Assembly: GCF_900101875.1 (NCBI RefSeq)
Contig: NZ_FNAI01000002.1
Coordinates: 248,001 to 312,000, forward strand
Length of the DNA: 64,000 bases
Direction: 5' to 3'
DNA from: Mucilaginibacter pineti
GTDB taxonomy: Bacteria; Bacteroidota; Bacteroidia; Sphingobacteriales; Sphingobacteriaceae
How positions within the stretch are numbered: the stretch's first letter is position 1; each line of letters begins with the position of its first letter. This document shows positions 35,379 to 45,747 of this stretch, in pieces. The position numbers were made by a program, and so were the translations under genes. Below the pieces are notes generated by a model. It was not told where the DNA came from, made no database searches, and saw only the letters and a list, made by a program, of their open reading frames with translations.

Positions 35379-38300
35379 TGGCCTGCAACGATAAAAATCC
35401 ACTCCAACGCGATGGCTCAAGCCAGTCGCAACGCTTTTTAAAGGCGCTTGATCCTGCTTATGCCCCGGTAGAAGAACTGGGTATGAAGGAGTGGCTAACG
35501 TTTGCTGCCGCCTATGCCGATAAGATCAACTACTTTAATCTGAAAGACAGCGACCATCCGCAGGGCGACTGGAAACCGTTTTTTATGGAGAACAGCAAAG
35601 CCATAGATGATTTTATACAACAGGCGCAGCTAAAAATAAACAATGCCGCGCTACCCCAACCCGATACCGATATCACCGGTAATATTGAACCGCACCTGGC
35701 ATTGTTCCTAAGTTTTATACTGTTGCTGCAGCATTCAAAAGATGCACTTAATTTATTCACCGGTCGCCACCTTGATTTTTATTTTAAGGAAGTATTGCAG
35801 TTATGCAACCGCCCCGAAGTACCCGATAAGGTACACGTAATATTTGAGCTGGCGCGTAATCTTAGCGGCTACAACCTCCCGGCAGGAACAAAGCTTGATG
35901 CCGGAAAAGATAAGGGTATCAAACCCAAACCGCTTGCTTATACAACCATAAATGAGCTGGCGGTAAACAACGCGGCAATTGCGGCCATGAAAAGCTGGTA
36001 CCAATCTGCCGCCGATAAAAAGGTGTCCTATGCCGATGTTAGTTTTTCTGCCGATGGTTTGGGTACGCCCTTCAAGGAAGATAACCCAAAATGGAATGCC
36101 TTTGGTAACGCCAACTGGCCGGTAGCTTCGATGGGTTTCGCGTTTGCATCAAAAGTATTGCTAATGGCCGAGGGCGACCGCACCATTACGCTCACGCTTA
36201 GCTTCAATTCATCGCCGGGTATAACTAATATGGCTTTATTGCAGCAGCAGTTTAAGGTGTTTTTAACATCAGATAAAGACTGGCTGCAGGCCGATTTTCC
36301 GACAAGCAACGCTTTTGTGCTTACCACTGCCGGCGGTATAAGCCAGTTGGTGATCACTATAAATGTATCGGCTAAGGCAAAAGCCATTGTGCCGTATGAT
36401 AAGACTATTCATAAAGAAAATTATAATACCGGCTACCCTGTAATGCGCCTGTTGATGAATATGCAGGGCGATAATTATGCCGTGTATCAGGCGCTTTCAA
36501 AAGCCAATTTGGCCAAAGTGCAAATAGATGTGGCTGTTAAGGGCATGAAGAATTTGGCAGTTGAAAATGACAACGGCAAGCTCGATCCCTCAAAACCATT
36601 TCTTGCTTTTGGTCCGCAGCCCAGAAAAGGGTCGAACCTGTATATTGGCAGCGCTGAGATCTTTCAAAAAGACTGGACAGAAATTATCCCAAACATTCAA
36701 TGGAAAAACCAGCCGGTTGATTTCAAAAGTTATTACACCTGTTACCGTAAGGGTTTTGTAAAGCCAACATTTACCAGCGCCGCATATCTCATAAATGCTT
36801 CAGACGAGGCAACCGACAGCGCCTATGGTGGCAGGATCATTAGCAGCGCTGATAGTTTTACGGCTGCCGCCACCTACATCCGTAACGGCGAGTGGTACCC
36901 GGCCGATGCAGCCGCACATGCAGTTGGTTTGTTTGGCAATACGTTTAAACTAAACCCCGACGGCGCAAGCCAACCCGCTGCCGAAAGCCCTGCTGGTACG
37001 TCAAAATTTGCAGATAAGCATACCTATTTTAACAGCCATAGTGGCGGCGCAGGCGCAGGCAAGGCTCAGGAAGAAAAAGCATTTATTGAGGAAAGCATAG
37101 GCCATGCAGGTACAGGCAAAAGAAAAATTGGCTTTAGCGGTTTTGATAATGTCGGCGATGATGTTCAAACCAAAACGGACAGCTTTTCGGCAGGGGTAAA
37201 GGATAACTACGTACGGTTAACGCTGCAGCAGGATTTTTTGCATAGCGTGTACCCGCAACTGTATGCCGTGGCCATGTCAAGCACTGTTAAAACCGTACTT
37301 ATACCACAAGCACCTTACACGCCCGAGGTTGCCGCGCTCACGGTGGATTATAAAGCATCGGCAAAAAACGATATTAACAACCTGTTCACCATTACCGATA
37401 CAGCCGCGGTGTTAAATGATTATGTGAACCGCAACGTTCAGTTTTTTCATGAAACCCCGTTTGGACAAGCCGAGCAGCACGCATTTTTAAAAGCACAATA
37501 TGCCGGTTTGGTTGATACCAATTTGGTGCTGATACCAAAAGCACCCGATCTGTCGGGCTTTTATATTGGGCTTTCCGATATGGTAACGGGCTCGGTAGCC
37601 AGTATACTTTTCCAGGTGGCCGAGGGCAGCGAGGATGCCACCGCGCCATCCTTTACAGATGTTATTAAACCGGTATGGTACTTCCTGTCGGGCAATGAGT
37701 GGATAGCGCTGGATAAGAACAATATCATAAGCGATGATACCAATAACTTCCTGCGTTCGGGCATTATCAAATTCCTTATTCCGGATGGGGCGGTTACCGA
37801 TAATACCTTCCTTAACCAGGGATTGACCTGGTTAGGTGTAGAACTACCGCCTTCTGTAAGTATCAATTCGGTTTGTAAGTTCATCAATGTACATATCCAG
37901 GCAGAACTGGCGCAGTTTGCCGATAACGATAATGAACTGTCGCACCTGCAAAACGGCTTACCGCCAGCTACCATCAGTAAACTGGTTGACAGGCTGCCGC
38001 AAATAAAATCGGTTGCGCAGCCCTACAGCTCATTCGGCGGCAGTTTACCCGAGGATGATGCCGCATTTACGCTGCGGGTAAGCGAGCGCCTGCGCCACAA
38101 GCACCGGGCAATTACCATTTGGGATTATGAGCACCTGGTGATGACGCAGTTCCCCCAGATCTTCAGGGTGAAATGCCTTAACCATACCAATGATGATAGC
38201 GAGGTAGCCCCCGGCAGCGTGCGCGTGGTGGTTATTCCTGATATCCGCAACCAAAACAGCTTCGACCCATTTACGCCGCGTGTAAGCAAAAATATATTGA

Positions 38301-38707
38301 GCGAGGTTACCAAATACCTGTCGGCATTGAATACTATGCACGTCGATCTGCTCACCATTAATCCCGACTATGAGGAGGTGATACTGGATTTTAAGGTGAA
38401 ATTTTATTTCGGCTTTGATGAAAACGCCTACGCGCTGCAACTCAATACCGATCTGATAACTTACCTGTCGCCCTGGGCATTTAATAAGAATGCTGCCATT
38501 GATTTTGGCGGCACCCTGTATAAAAGCGTGCTGATACGGTTTATTGAAGAACTACCCTATGTTGATTATATAGCCGATTTCAGAATGTATTTCACTAGTA
38601 CCGGAACCGCCGATATGGACATTTTGGAAGCCGGAAATTCAAAGGCCATCCTGGTATCGGCCAAGCAACACCTTATTGATATACACCATATACCTGTTTG
38701 CCCATGA
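35378..38707 (+). CDS. Baseplate J-like protein (Afp11/Pvc11-like)
   Basis: This 1109-aa protein ends in a clear baseplate J domain: SLPEDDAAFTLRVSERLRHK, then ITIWDYEHLVMTQFPQIF and APGSVRVVVIPD (residues about 890-1000). The N-terminal 400 residues are variable and probably hold wedge contacts. Residues about 545-620 are Gly/Ala/Glu-rich and probably flexible. It forms the bulk of the baseplate wedges with the next protein. Its stop overlaps the next gene's ATG (ATGA). Confidence 0.9.
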   Translation: MACNDKNPLQRDGSSQSQRFLKALDPAYAPVEELGMKEWLTFAAAYADKINYFNLKDSDHPQGDWKPFFMENSKAIDDFIQQAQLKINNAALPQPDTDITGNIEPHLALFLSFILLLQHSKDALNLFTGRHLDFYFKEVLQLCNRPEVPDKVHVIFELARNLSGYNLPAGTKLDAGKDKGIKPKPLAYTTINELAVNNAAIAAMKSWYQSAADKKVSYADVSFSADGLGTPFKEDNPKWNAFGNANWPVASMGFAFASKVLLMAEGDRTITLTLSFNSSPGITNMALLQQQFKVFLTSDKDWLQADFPTSNAFVLTTAGGISQLVITINVSAKAKAIVPYDKTIHKENYNTGYPVMRLLMNMQGDNYAVYQALSKANLAKVQIDVAVKGMKNLAVENDNGKLDPSKPFLAFGPQPRKGSNLYIGSAEIFQKDWTEIIPNIQWKNQPVDFKSYYTCYRKGFVKPTFTSAAYLINASDEATDSAYGGRIISSADSFTAAATYIRNGEWYPADAAAHAVGLFGNTFKLNPDGASQPAAESPAGTSKFADKHTYFNSHSGGAGAGKAQEEKAFIEESIGHAGTGKRKIGFSGFDNVGDDVQTKTDSFSAGVKDNYVRLTLQQDFLHSVYPQLYAVAMSSTVKTVLIPQAPYTPEVAALTVDYKASAKNDINNLFTITDTAAVLNDYVNRNVQFFHETPFGQAEQHAFLKAQYAGLVDTNLVLIPKAPDLSGFYIGLSDMVTGSVASILFQVAEGSEDATAPSFTDVIKPVWYFLSGNEWIALDKNNIISDDTNNFLRSGIIKFLIPDGAVTDNTFLNQGLTWLGVELPPSVSINSVCKFINVHIQAELAQFADNDNELSHLQNGLPPATISKLVDRLPQIKSVAQPYSSFGGSLPEDDAAFTLRVSERLRHKHRAITIWDYEHLVMTQFPQIFRVKCLNHTNDDSEVAPGSVRVVVIPDIRNQNSFDPFTPRVSKNILSEVTKYLSALNTMHVDLLTINPDYEEVILDFKVKFYFGFDENAYALQLNTDLITYLSPWAFNKNAAIDFGGTLYKSVLIRFIEELPYVDYIADFRMYFTSTGTADMDILEAGNSKAILVSAKQHLIDIHHIPVCP

Positions 38708-41424
38708 TAGACCAATTAACAATATCGAAAGAAATTGATACCAGCCTTGGTCCTGAGTACAATACCCTGCGCGATGAAGGTATGCAGCACATTCGCGATT
38801 TGGCCGGTGCCGTGTGGACAGACCATAACGAGCACGACCCTGGTATTACCACGCTGGAAATGCTGTGTTATGCCCTTACTGATCTTAATTACCGGGTTAC
38901 ACTTCCAGTTCAGAATATCCTCGCAGTAGAGAAAAATAATACCGATAGTATGCACCAGCAATTTCTGTCGGCAATAAAAATACTGCCCAATTATCCCGTT
39001 ACGCCCGACGATTATCGCCAGCTTTTTGTGCGGATAGATGGTGTACGTAATGCTTGGATCACCAAAGCCGCACATAGTATTGTGGCCAATTACAAACAGC
39101 CCGATGGCAAGCCGCTGCTACATTACAAAACTCCCGGCGAGGTAATTACCGTAGGCGAAGAAATGGAATTTGCCCTCAACGGTCTAAACAATATCCTCAT
39201 AGATTTTGAGGAGTTCCCGGAGCTGAACGGCGATGCCACGCTGATAAAAGCAAAGCAGGATGATATCATTAAGCAAATAAAGTCGGTTTATTATTACTTC
39301 CGCGAGTTGTGCGAAGATCTTGACCAGGTAAGCGCCGTTGAAACGCAGGAAATAGTGGTTTGTGCCGAAATTGAACTGCTGCCCGATGCCGATCCTGAAC
39401 AGGTGTGGGCACAAATTATGTTCAATATTGAACAATACCTTACACCCGATGTAAGCTTTTATCTCCTCAAAGAACTGTTAGCTAAAGGTATGCAGCCTGA
39501 TGAGATTTTTGAAGGGCCGGTGCTTGATTTTGATGCCCTGCAAGGCATCGATGCTAAATTTGCCAAGCAGGGGTTCATTATCCCGGCAGAGTTGGCCGAC
39601 TCCCAGCTGCGTACCGAGGTAAGGCTGTCTGACTTGTACCGCATCATTATGGAAATTGATGGCGTTAAACTGGTAAAAAAAATAGCCTTTGGTTTCTGCG
39701 GCTGCAGCGAATCGCAGGCCGATGCTGCTAAAAAAATATACAGTTCCAATAAATGGCTGCTTTGCGTGCAGGCTGGTCATAAACCCGTGTTGTGCGAAAC
39801 CAACTCGTCCTTTACCTTTTATAAGGATGTGATACCGATGGAGCTTAAACAGAACGAGGCCCAGGCCGATCTGGATAACCTGCGTACCCAATGGCGCAAC
39901 AATGTGGAGGCCAAAAAAATTGAAGACCTGCCCATCCCCGAAGGGAATTACCGCGACATAGCCCATTACGAAACGCTGCAAAATCAATTCCCCGAAAACT
40001 ATGGTATTTCGCCGGCAGGCTTGCCCGATACTGCTACTACCGAACAGCGTTCGCTGGCCTTACAATTAAAGGCTTACCTATTGTTTTATGACCAAACCCT
40101 GGCTAATTATTTTGCCCAACTGGCCAATGCCCGCGTATTGTTAACCGCCGACGACAGCATCCGCAAAACCTATTTTGGCAATGTTGTAAATGGCGTGCGC
40201 GATGCGGATAAACTGATGGATAGCGCCGCCCAATGGCAGCAAACTGTAGATGCCGTAATAACCGAAACAGGGCAGGACAATTATGCCGAACGGAAAAATA
40301 AATTTCTTGATCATTTGCTGTCGCGCTTTGCCGAGCAGTTTAATGATTACGTTTTTTTAATGTACCGCATTTACGGCGAGGATTACCAGCGCAGCATTAT
40401 AAGGCATAAAGTAAACTTTTTAAAAGAGTACGACCAGATGAGCATTTGCCGGGGCAGTGGTATGGATCTGTACAATGTTAAAACTGCTGGCCAGGATCTG
40501 CTGAATGTATCGGGCATGGAAAAAAGGATCTCGCGCCTGCTGGGCTTCACCAATTACAAACGGCAAACGCTTAGCGTGGAAGATTACCTTGTTTTTAAAG
40601 CCGACGCCCTGCATTATAACTGGAGCATATCGAAGCTCGGCGTGGTAAAGTTCAAAGGCAACGCCAATTACTTAAAAGAGATAGACGCCTATGAAGACCT
40701 CGGCCTTGTATCTGTACTGGCCTGCGACCGTGAAAATTACCGTATATCCCCGGGAGCAACCGCAGGTAAGGTTATTTACAATATAGCCAACGCCCAGGGC
40801 ACGCTGCTTACCCTTAATGATATGGAGTTTGCACCTGCGGATGTAGAAAGTGCCATAGCCGATCTCATCAACTTTATGTGCAATGATTTTAAAATGGAAG
40901 GCATGTACGTAATTGAAAACATACTGCTGCGCCCGCCATTTGATTACACCGGCGATGATGCCACCCATCACCAGTTTATGCCAGCCTGTATTGATGTTAA
41001 CGGCGAGTATTGTAAACCGCTTGATCCGTACTCGTTCAGGGTGTGTGTTATTATGCCGGGATATAGCATCCGCCTGCGGGATACCGCCTTCCGTACCTAT
41101 GCGGAGCGTTTGGTGCGCATGGAAACGCCCGCCCATATTTTACCGCGTATTTGCTTCATAGGGCATGATCAGATGGTTGATTTTGAAGCCGCGTACAAGG
41201 ATTGGCTGCAGGCTAAGCAAGCCTCTGTCCGTAATAATACCCCTATGGATGTTACCATAAACAATAAATTTATTGATATAGTTGAAAAATTGTACACCGT
41301 TTACCAGCAGGGTACTTTAGGCGATTGCAACGATGATACTACAGATATCAACCCAATTATATTGAACAGAAGCAGCCTTGGCACTTTGCAGGGCGGTACC
41401 ATAAACACTACCAATAATACTTAA
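38704..41424 (+). CDS. Large baseplate-associated protein (Afp12/Pvc12 position)
   Basis: This 906-aa protein has an N-terminus like baseplate wedge proteins (NTLRDEGMQHIRDL, TDHNEHDPGITTLEML, ALTDLNYRV). Its position after baseplate J is that of Afp12/Pvc12. The middle has a helical section (YLLFYDQTLANYFAQLAN). The ATG at 38704, overlapping the previous stop as ATGA, is preferred over a TTG start at 38698. Its assignment as an Afp12 equivalent rests mainly on order and N-terminal resemblance. Confidence 0.78.
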   Translation: MIDQLTISKEIDTSLGPEYNTLRDEGMQHIRDLAGAVWTDHNEHDPGITTLEMLCYALTDLNYRVTLPVQNILAVEKNNTDSMHQQFLSAIKILPNYPVTPDDYRQLFVRIDGVRNAWITKAAHSIVANYKQPDGKPLLHYKTPGEVITVGEEMEFALNGLNNILIDFEEFPELNGDATLIKAKQDDIIKQIKSVYYYFRELCEDLDQVSAVETQEIVVCAEIELLPDADPEQVWAQIMFNIEQYLTPDVSFYLLKELLAKGMQPDEIFEGPVLDFDALQGIDAKFAKQGFIIPAELADSQLRTEVRLSDLYRIIMEIDGVKLVKKIAFGFCGCSESQADAAKKIYSSNKWLLCVQAGHKPVLCETNSSFTFYKDVIPMELKQNEAQADLDNLRTQWRNNVEAKKIEDLPIPEGNYRDIAHYETLQNQFPENYGISPAGLPDTATTEQRSLALQLKAYLLFYDQTLANYFAQLANARVLLTADDSIRKTYFGNVVNGVRDADKLMDSAAQWQQTVDAVITETGQDNYAERKNKFLDHLLSRFAEQFNDYVFLMYRIYGEDYQRSIIRHKVNFLKEYDQMSICRGSGMDLYNVKTAGQDLLNVSGMEKRISRLLGFTNYKRQTLSVEDYLVFKADALHYNWSISKLGVVKFKGNANYLKEIDAYEDLGLVSVLACDRENYRISPGATAGKVIYNIANAQGTLLTLNDMEFAPADVESAIADLINFMCNDFKMEGMYVIENILLRPPFDYTGDDATHHQFMPACIDVNGEYCKPLDPYSFRVCVIMPGYSIRLRDTAFRTYAERLVRMETPAHILPRICFIGHDQMVDFEAAYKDWLQAKQASVRNNTPMDVTINNKFIDIVEKLYTVYQQGTLGDCNDDTTDINPIILNRSSLGTLQGGTINTTNNT

Positions 41425-41442
41425 CCTTAATACATTACAGCC

Positions 41443-44400
41443 ATGTCATCAGTAAACAACATAAAACTCGACGATATAACTTTAGAATACAATTCGTTTG
41501 TTGACAGCCAGGTGCTTACCGCCAAGCAGCTGAACGATATTGTAGAGTTTTTTGAAGATCAACAGCGCTTAACCCGTACCTGCCTCGTTGGCGTTGGGCT
41601 GGTTTGCGGCTTAACTTTCAAAGGCGACCAAAATGGTATTACGGTAAGTAAAGGCTGCGGCGTAACCACCGATGGCGATCTGCTGTATGCGCAGGAAACT
41701 ACCTATCAGAATTTCAGGCCGTATGATAACTCGCTTATTAAGTATGGGCCTTTTTACCCCCTGGGAACCGATCAGGCCCAAATGGATCTTTGGGAGCTGG
41801 TAATACCTGATGCCGACAATAATTTACCGGTTGATAGCCTGCCACTAACAGGTTTCGCCGCCAAAACAGGCAGCGATGTTAAGGACCTGGTAGGTATGCT
41901 GTACCTGGAATACTACTCCAAAGAGCCCGATGCCTGTACCGCCATCGATTGCGATAACCAGGGCCGCAAGCAGGTTGCTAAACCCAAAGTGTTGCTGCTT
42001 ACACCCGCTAACATGGATCAGGTTATCAGTCGTACCGGTGCCGAACTTGTTGCCGATGATCTGTTTAAAAGCTATTTCAATGCTTACATCCAGTATTTTA
42101 ACCTGCCGGTGATTGGCGCCGGGCGGGTGTTTTTAAAAGATACCGTAACTGTAAGTCCATCGGCATTATCACAGGCTTACGCCAATGTGGTAAAGGCGGG
42201 TGCCCCCGGGCTGGTAGGTGCCATAAAAAGCCTGTATGATACATTTAAGTTTGTGGTAGATCCCGATCCTTCAAAAAATGCCAACCTGCCGTTGGCTCAA
42301 TTGAACGCCATACTTAACCAAACAATAACCACCTTAAAGGCGCAGTATTTATATGATTTTTATAAAGATGTGATAGCCAACTACAACGAGCTGCGCACCC
42401 TTTTGGCCGAAATTGTATACCAATGCTGCCCCGATGTTTATTCGTTTCCAAAGCATATTATGTTGGGTGCGCTTAACCCTGTGGTGCAGGCTAAACCGGC
42501 AAGTTACCGTCATAGGTTTTATCAATCGCCGGCAGTTACGCAAAATAAGGCCCGGTTAGATGATGCCGTGAGTATGTTGCAGCGTATGTTTTTGCTTATC
42601 AGTAACTTCGCAGTGCCAAATACGGGTGCGATATCTAAAATTACTCCCTCGGTAAATTATGATCGTGCGCTGGGCGAGCGGGCCATTCCGTTTTACTATA
42701 ACAATGCCGCGCAGATAGCTGCCAAATGGAGCTATGGCCGCTGGAAAGTGGGTACAGATCAGCAGGTACTGGGCTACAACGCCAACCTGTATGCCCCGGG
42801 AAATGATATGGTAATCAACCCCTTGAGCTACTCTATCGATTCAAATAACTTTTTCAGGATAGAGGGCCACATGGGTAAAACATATACCCAGGCCTTACAG
42901 GATGTGGGCAAAATTCAGCAGGACTTTAACCTACCCTTTGATGTGGTGGCTATAGGGCTGGGCGATGTTAATTTAAGCGACATCAACGTAGATGATTACG
43001 CCTGCCAGTTTGCCGATCTGGAAGCGATACTGAAAGCTTTTAAAGCCGAGCAGAATTGCCTGTACGCATCGGCCAGTAAGTTTTTCTCCAACTTTGATAC
43101 CAAAACCGGCTACGCCTATGCCGAAGCTCCTGAAATAGTGTTTAGCAAAGCCACCGAGAACACACGTCTGGCCGATGAGAAAGCCAACATAGACAGAATC
43201 ACCAAAGAAAACGCGCGGGTTTTAAAAGCCACTAAACCAGGTGCTGCAAGGGCTGCGGAACCATCGGCTGCTGCCGGTATTACGGAAACGCAATATGGTA
43301 TAAACGTTACCCAGGTAAAGGGTCGGGTACTTTCAGGTACCGATGTTATTGATAATAACGTAGTTTCAATTGAAGGCTCAACAGGCGCATACCTGGAAGC
43401 TATACGCATGAGTGGCGCTATGACCATTGCCGATTATGGTGATAAAGTAGCCGCTGCTACAAAAGACCTTGACCTGGGCGATGATGAAAAGATCATTGCG
43501 CTTGATATCCCCGTAAGGGTTATAGCCGGCACGCGCATCATTAGTGAGTGGCTGCCGGATAGACTGGTGGATATTGACGACGACGCACTCACAAATTTTT
43601 CATCGCGTTTGGATGATCTCTGTAAAGAGGTTAAAAATTCACTTAGTCGCAGCCGAGCCGTTTTTTCAAAAGACGGGTATGTGAAAAAGGGCTATGAAGA
43701 TGACTACCAGCTTAACCTGCGACAAATAGCCGATAACTGCTGTGCCGGCGAAGCATTAGAGGTTATTATGCAAGAAATACAAACGCGCAAGCAAAACCTG
43801 TTAAAGCAGCTTACCTTTTCGGCCTATGCAGCCAGCCATCCGGGACTTGAGCATAAGGCAGGTGCGCCTGCTGGCGGTACCTTTGTAATGGTATATTCAT
43901 CGGCAGCAGTAACTACCCCTGCACCCACTCAAAGTACTGATAATCCCGATATCCGGTTTAAGGACCTGGATAACAGCCGCGAGTTTTTGCAGGGCTTTGC
44001 CAGCGATGAGGATGCTGTAAAATACATCGCCAAAAACGTAGCACCCCAAGATGCCCGCGACGCACTCGTTTACTATCAAAAAAAGTCGGGCCGTAAATAC
44101 AACCCTAAAAAGACGGAGGAACTGATCCTGGAGGTTCAACGGCTATCGGGCGAGCGCATCAGTACACGTGCCCAGCAAAGTAACGATGAAATAGCTCCCA
44201 ATGTGGTATTTGCAGACTTTTGCCTGCCTTATATGTGCTGCTCTGATTGTCCGCCGGTTGCATTTATCATACCGCAGCCAAAGGTAACATTGAGTTTGCC
44301 AAAAGCGGTTGCCTGTTCTGATGATGGTTTGCAACTGTTTAAAGCAAACCCAACAACGGGCACTATAAAAGCTTCGGCAGGGTTTGAAAACACGGTGGTA

Positions 44401-45519
44401 ATTAAGGATAGTGTACCTTATTTCGATCCAAGCCAGGTTGCCGCAGGTTTATTTGGCAAGGCAATTACATTTACGCTGGACGATCAGCTTACTGATTGCA
44501 CCATCACCGTAATTAAACATCCTGAAATTAAACCGGCAGCAAAATTGTCTGACACCAACGATCAAATGGTTTTCATAGCCCTTGATGCCACTACCAACCA
44601 AAGTGATGGCGATACATTCACCTATACCTGGAGCCTGCCCGACGGGCGCGTGTTTGGTCCGCAAACTACGCCGCAATATGTGGTAACCTTCAATTACGAC
44701 GATTTGCGCAAGTTGCCTAACGATGGCAAGATACCACCAAACGTTACGCTTACCTTTACGTTAACAGCAACCAACCAGAGTTGCAGCAACTCGCAACCGG
44801 TTGACTTTACCGTTACGCTGCCGCAGCAACAGGCTGCATTGGTACTGGCCGCCAGCGCGGTATGTTCAGATAACGGCGCGGTAGCATTCACCACCGTAAA
44901 ACCCGATGGCGGTGTTGTAGCATCTAAAACAGCGGGTGCAGCCGTTAAGCAACTGGGCGATCAATGGGTGTTCGACCCAACAAACGGGCCTTACAATACG
45001 CCTATAAATGACTTTACGGTAGATGGTCAACTCGTTGACAGCTGCGTGATAACCGTTCATGAACACCCACGGCCATCCTTTACCTTTAAACAGGAGGTTG
45101 ATCCTAAGAACAGGGCTGTAATTGTAGTATTTGAAAATACAACACCAAATGCCGGCAGCTTTAACTTTATATGGAACCTGGGCGATGATGATACTTCAAA
45201 AGAGGTGAGTCCTAAAAAAGTGTTCGATATGACCAAATACCCACGCGGCAGGAGTGTACTCATAGCCCTAAGCGCCGCCAATAAAGCCGACGAAAAGTGC
45301 CGTGCTGTATTTAACCCCAGAACACCGTTGGTATTACCTGCCGTGAACGGCGAATTTATAATAAAGGTACCAACCAAAGAAGATGTAGTAATACCAACCA
45401 GGGAAGTGGTTATACCCACCAAAGAGGTGGTAACCCCTGTTAAAGTTGTAAAAACTCAGAAACCAACAAACCTTAAAACAACCAAACCCGCCCCGAAAAA
45501 AGACAAGGGCAAAAAGTAA
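41443..45519 (+). CDS. 1358-aa eCIS-cluster protein with PKD-type repeats
   Basis: The N-terminal third (KQLNDIVEFFEDQQRLTRTC, GVGLVCGLTFKGDQNG) resembles Bacteroidota eCIS structural proteins that I cannot name. Residues about 922-944 carry a Cys-rich block (CLPYMCCSDCPP). Two tandem units follow, each starting with a CSDDG/CSDNG module and ending in a PKD-like domain (TFTYTWSLPDG near 1058; FNFIWNLGDDDTS near 1240). The tail repeats VVIPTKE-like words and ends very Lys-rich. There is no signal peptide. PKD domains often bind surfaces, so this is a candidate target-binding or baseplate decoration protein, which is an inference. Confidence 0.7.
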   Translation: MSSVNNIKLDDITLEYNSFVDSQVLTAKQLNDIVEFFEDQQRLTRTCLVGVGLVCGLTFKGDQNGITVSKGCGVTTDGDLLYAQETTYQNFRPYDNSLIKYGPFYPLGTDQAQMDLWELVIPDADNNLPVDSLPLTGFAAKTGSDVKDLVGMLYLEYYSKEPDACTAIDCDNQGRKQVAKPKVLLLTPANMDQVISRTGAELVADDLFKSYFNAYIQYFNLPVIGAGRVFLKDTVTVSPSALSQAYANVVKAGAPGLVGAIKSLYDTFKFVVDPDPSKNANLPLAQLNAILNQTITTLKAQYLYDFYKDVIANYNELRTLLAEIVYQCCPDVYSFPKHIMLGALNPVVQAKPASYRHRFYQSPAVTQNKARLDDAVSMLQRMFLLISNFAVPNTGAISKITPSVNYDRALGERAIPFYYNNAAQIAAKWSYGRWKVGTDQQVLGYNANLYAPGNDMVINPLSYSIDSNNFFRIEGHMGKTYTQALQDVGKIQQDFNLPFDVVAIGLGDVNLSDINVDDYACQFADLEAILKAFKAEQNCLYASASKFFSNFDTKTGYAYAEAPEIVFSKATENTRLADEKANIDRITKENARVLKATKPGAARAAEPSAAAGITETQYGINVTQVKGRVLSGTDVIDNNVVSIEGSTGAYLEAIRMSGAMTIADYGDKVAAATKDLDLGDDEKIIALDIPVRVIAGTRIISEWLPDRLVDIDDDALTNFSSRLDDLCKEVKNSLSRSRAVFSKDGYVKKGYEDDYQLNLRQIADNCCAGEALEVIMQEIQTRKQNLLKQLTFSAYAASHPGLEHKAGAPAGGTFVMVYSSAAVTTPAPTQSTDNPDIRFKDLDNSREFLQGFASDEDAVKYIAKNVAPQDARDALVYYQKKSGRKYNPKKTEELILEVQRLSGERISTRAQQSNDEIAPNVVFADFCLPYMCCSDCPPVAFIIPQPKVTLSLPKAVACSDDGLQLFKANPTTGTIKASAGFENTVVIKDSVPYFDPSQVAAGLFGKAITFTLDDQLTDCTITVIKHPEIKPAAKLSDTNDQMVFIALDATTNQSDGDTFTYTWSLPDGRVFGPQTTPQYVVTFNYDDLRKLPNDGKIPPNVTLTFTLTATNQSCSNSQPVDFTVTLPQQQAALVLAASAVCSDNGAVAFTTVKPDGGVVASKTAGAAVKQLGDQWVFDPTNGPYNTPINDFTVDGQLVDSCVITVHEHPRPSFTFKQEVDPKNRAVIVVFENTTPNAGSFNFIWNLGDDDTSKEVSPKKVFDMTKYPRGRSVLIALSAANKADEKCRAVFNPRTPLVLPAVNGEFIIKVPTKEDVVIPTREVVIPTKEVVTPVKVVKTQKPTNLKTTKPAPKKDKGKK

Positions 45520-45544
45520 CAGAAACAAAAGCGGTGGCTCTCGC

Positions 45545-45649
45545 GCGATTCCCCTCTTGAGAGGGGCGGAGGGGTGTATTTCTCGGCGTAATGCAGAGCA
45601 CACCCCGCCACAACGCAAGCCACCGCACCCCCTCTCAAGAGGGGAATTG
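45545..45649. repeat. CCCCTCT palindromic element, copy 3
   Basis: The left arm is GCGATTCCCCTCTTGAGAGG with CGGAGGGGTGTATT; the right arm is AGCACACCCCGCCAC with CCCCCTCTCAAGAGGGGAATT. It lies between the 1358-aa gene and the tape measure gene. Confidence 0.85.
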
Positions 45650-45689
45650 AAAAAGAAACTAACAGAAAACAAAAAGCGGAGGTCCTCGC

Positions 45690-45725
45690 GCGATTCCCCT
45701 CTCGAGAGGGGTGGAGGGGTGTGTT
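45690..45725. repeat. CCCCTCT palindromic element, copy 4 (left arm only)
   Basis: Only the left arm is present (CGATTCCCCTCTCGAGAGGG and GGAGGGGTGTGTT), with its flank (ACAAAAAGCGGAGG) duplicating that of copy 3. It ends 22 bases before the tape measure start codon. Confidence 0.8.
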
Positions 45726-45747
45726 ATCAGCGAAACGAAAAACAAAC

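Noticed and set aside
38698..38703. TTG start for the 906-aa gene
   Set aside because: The ATG at 38704 gives a usual ATGA overlap and loses only two residues.
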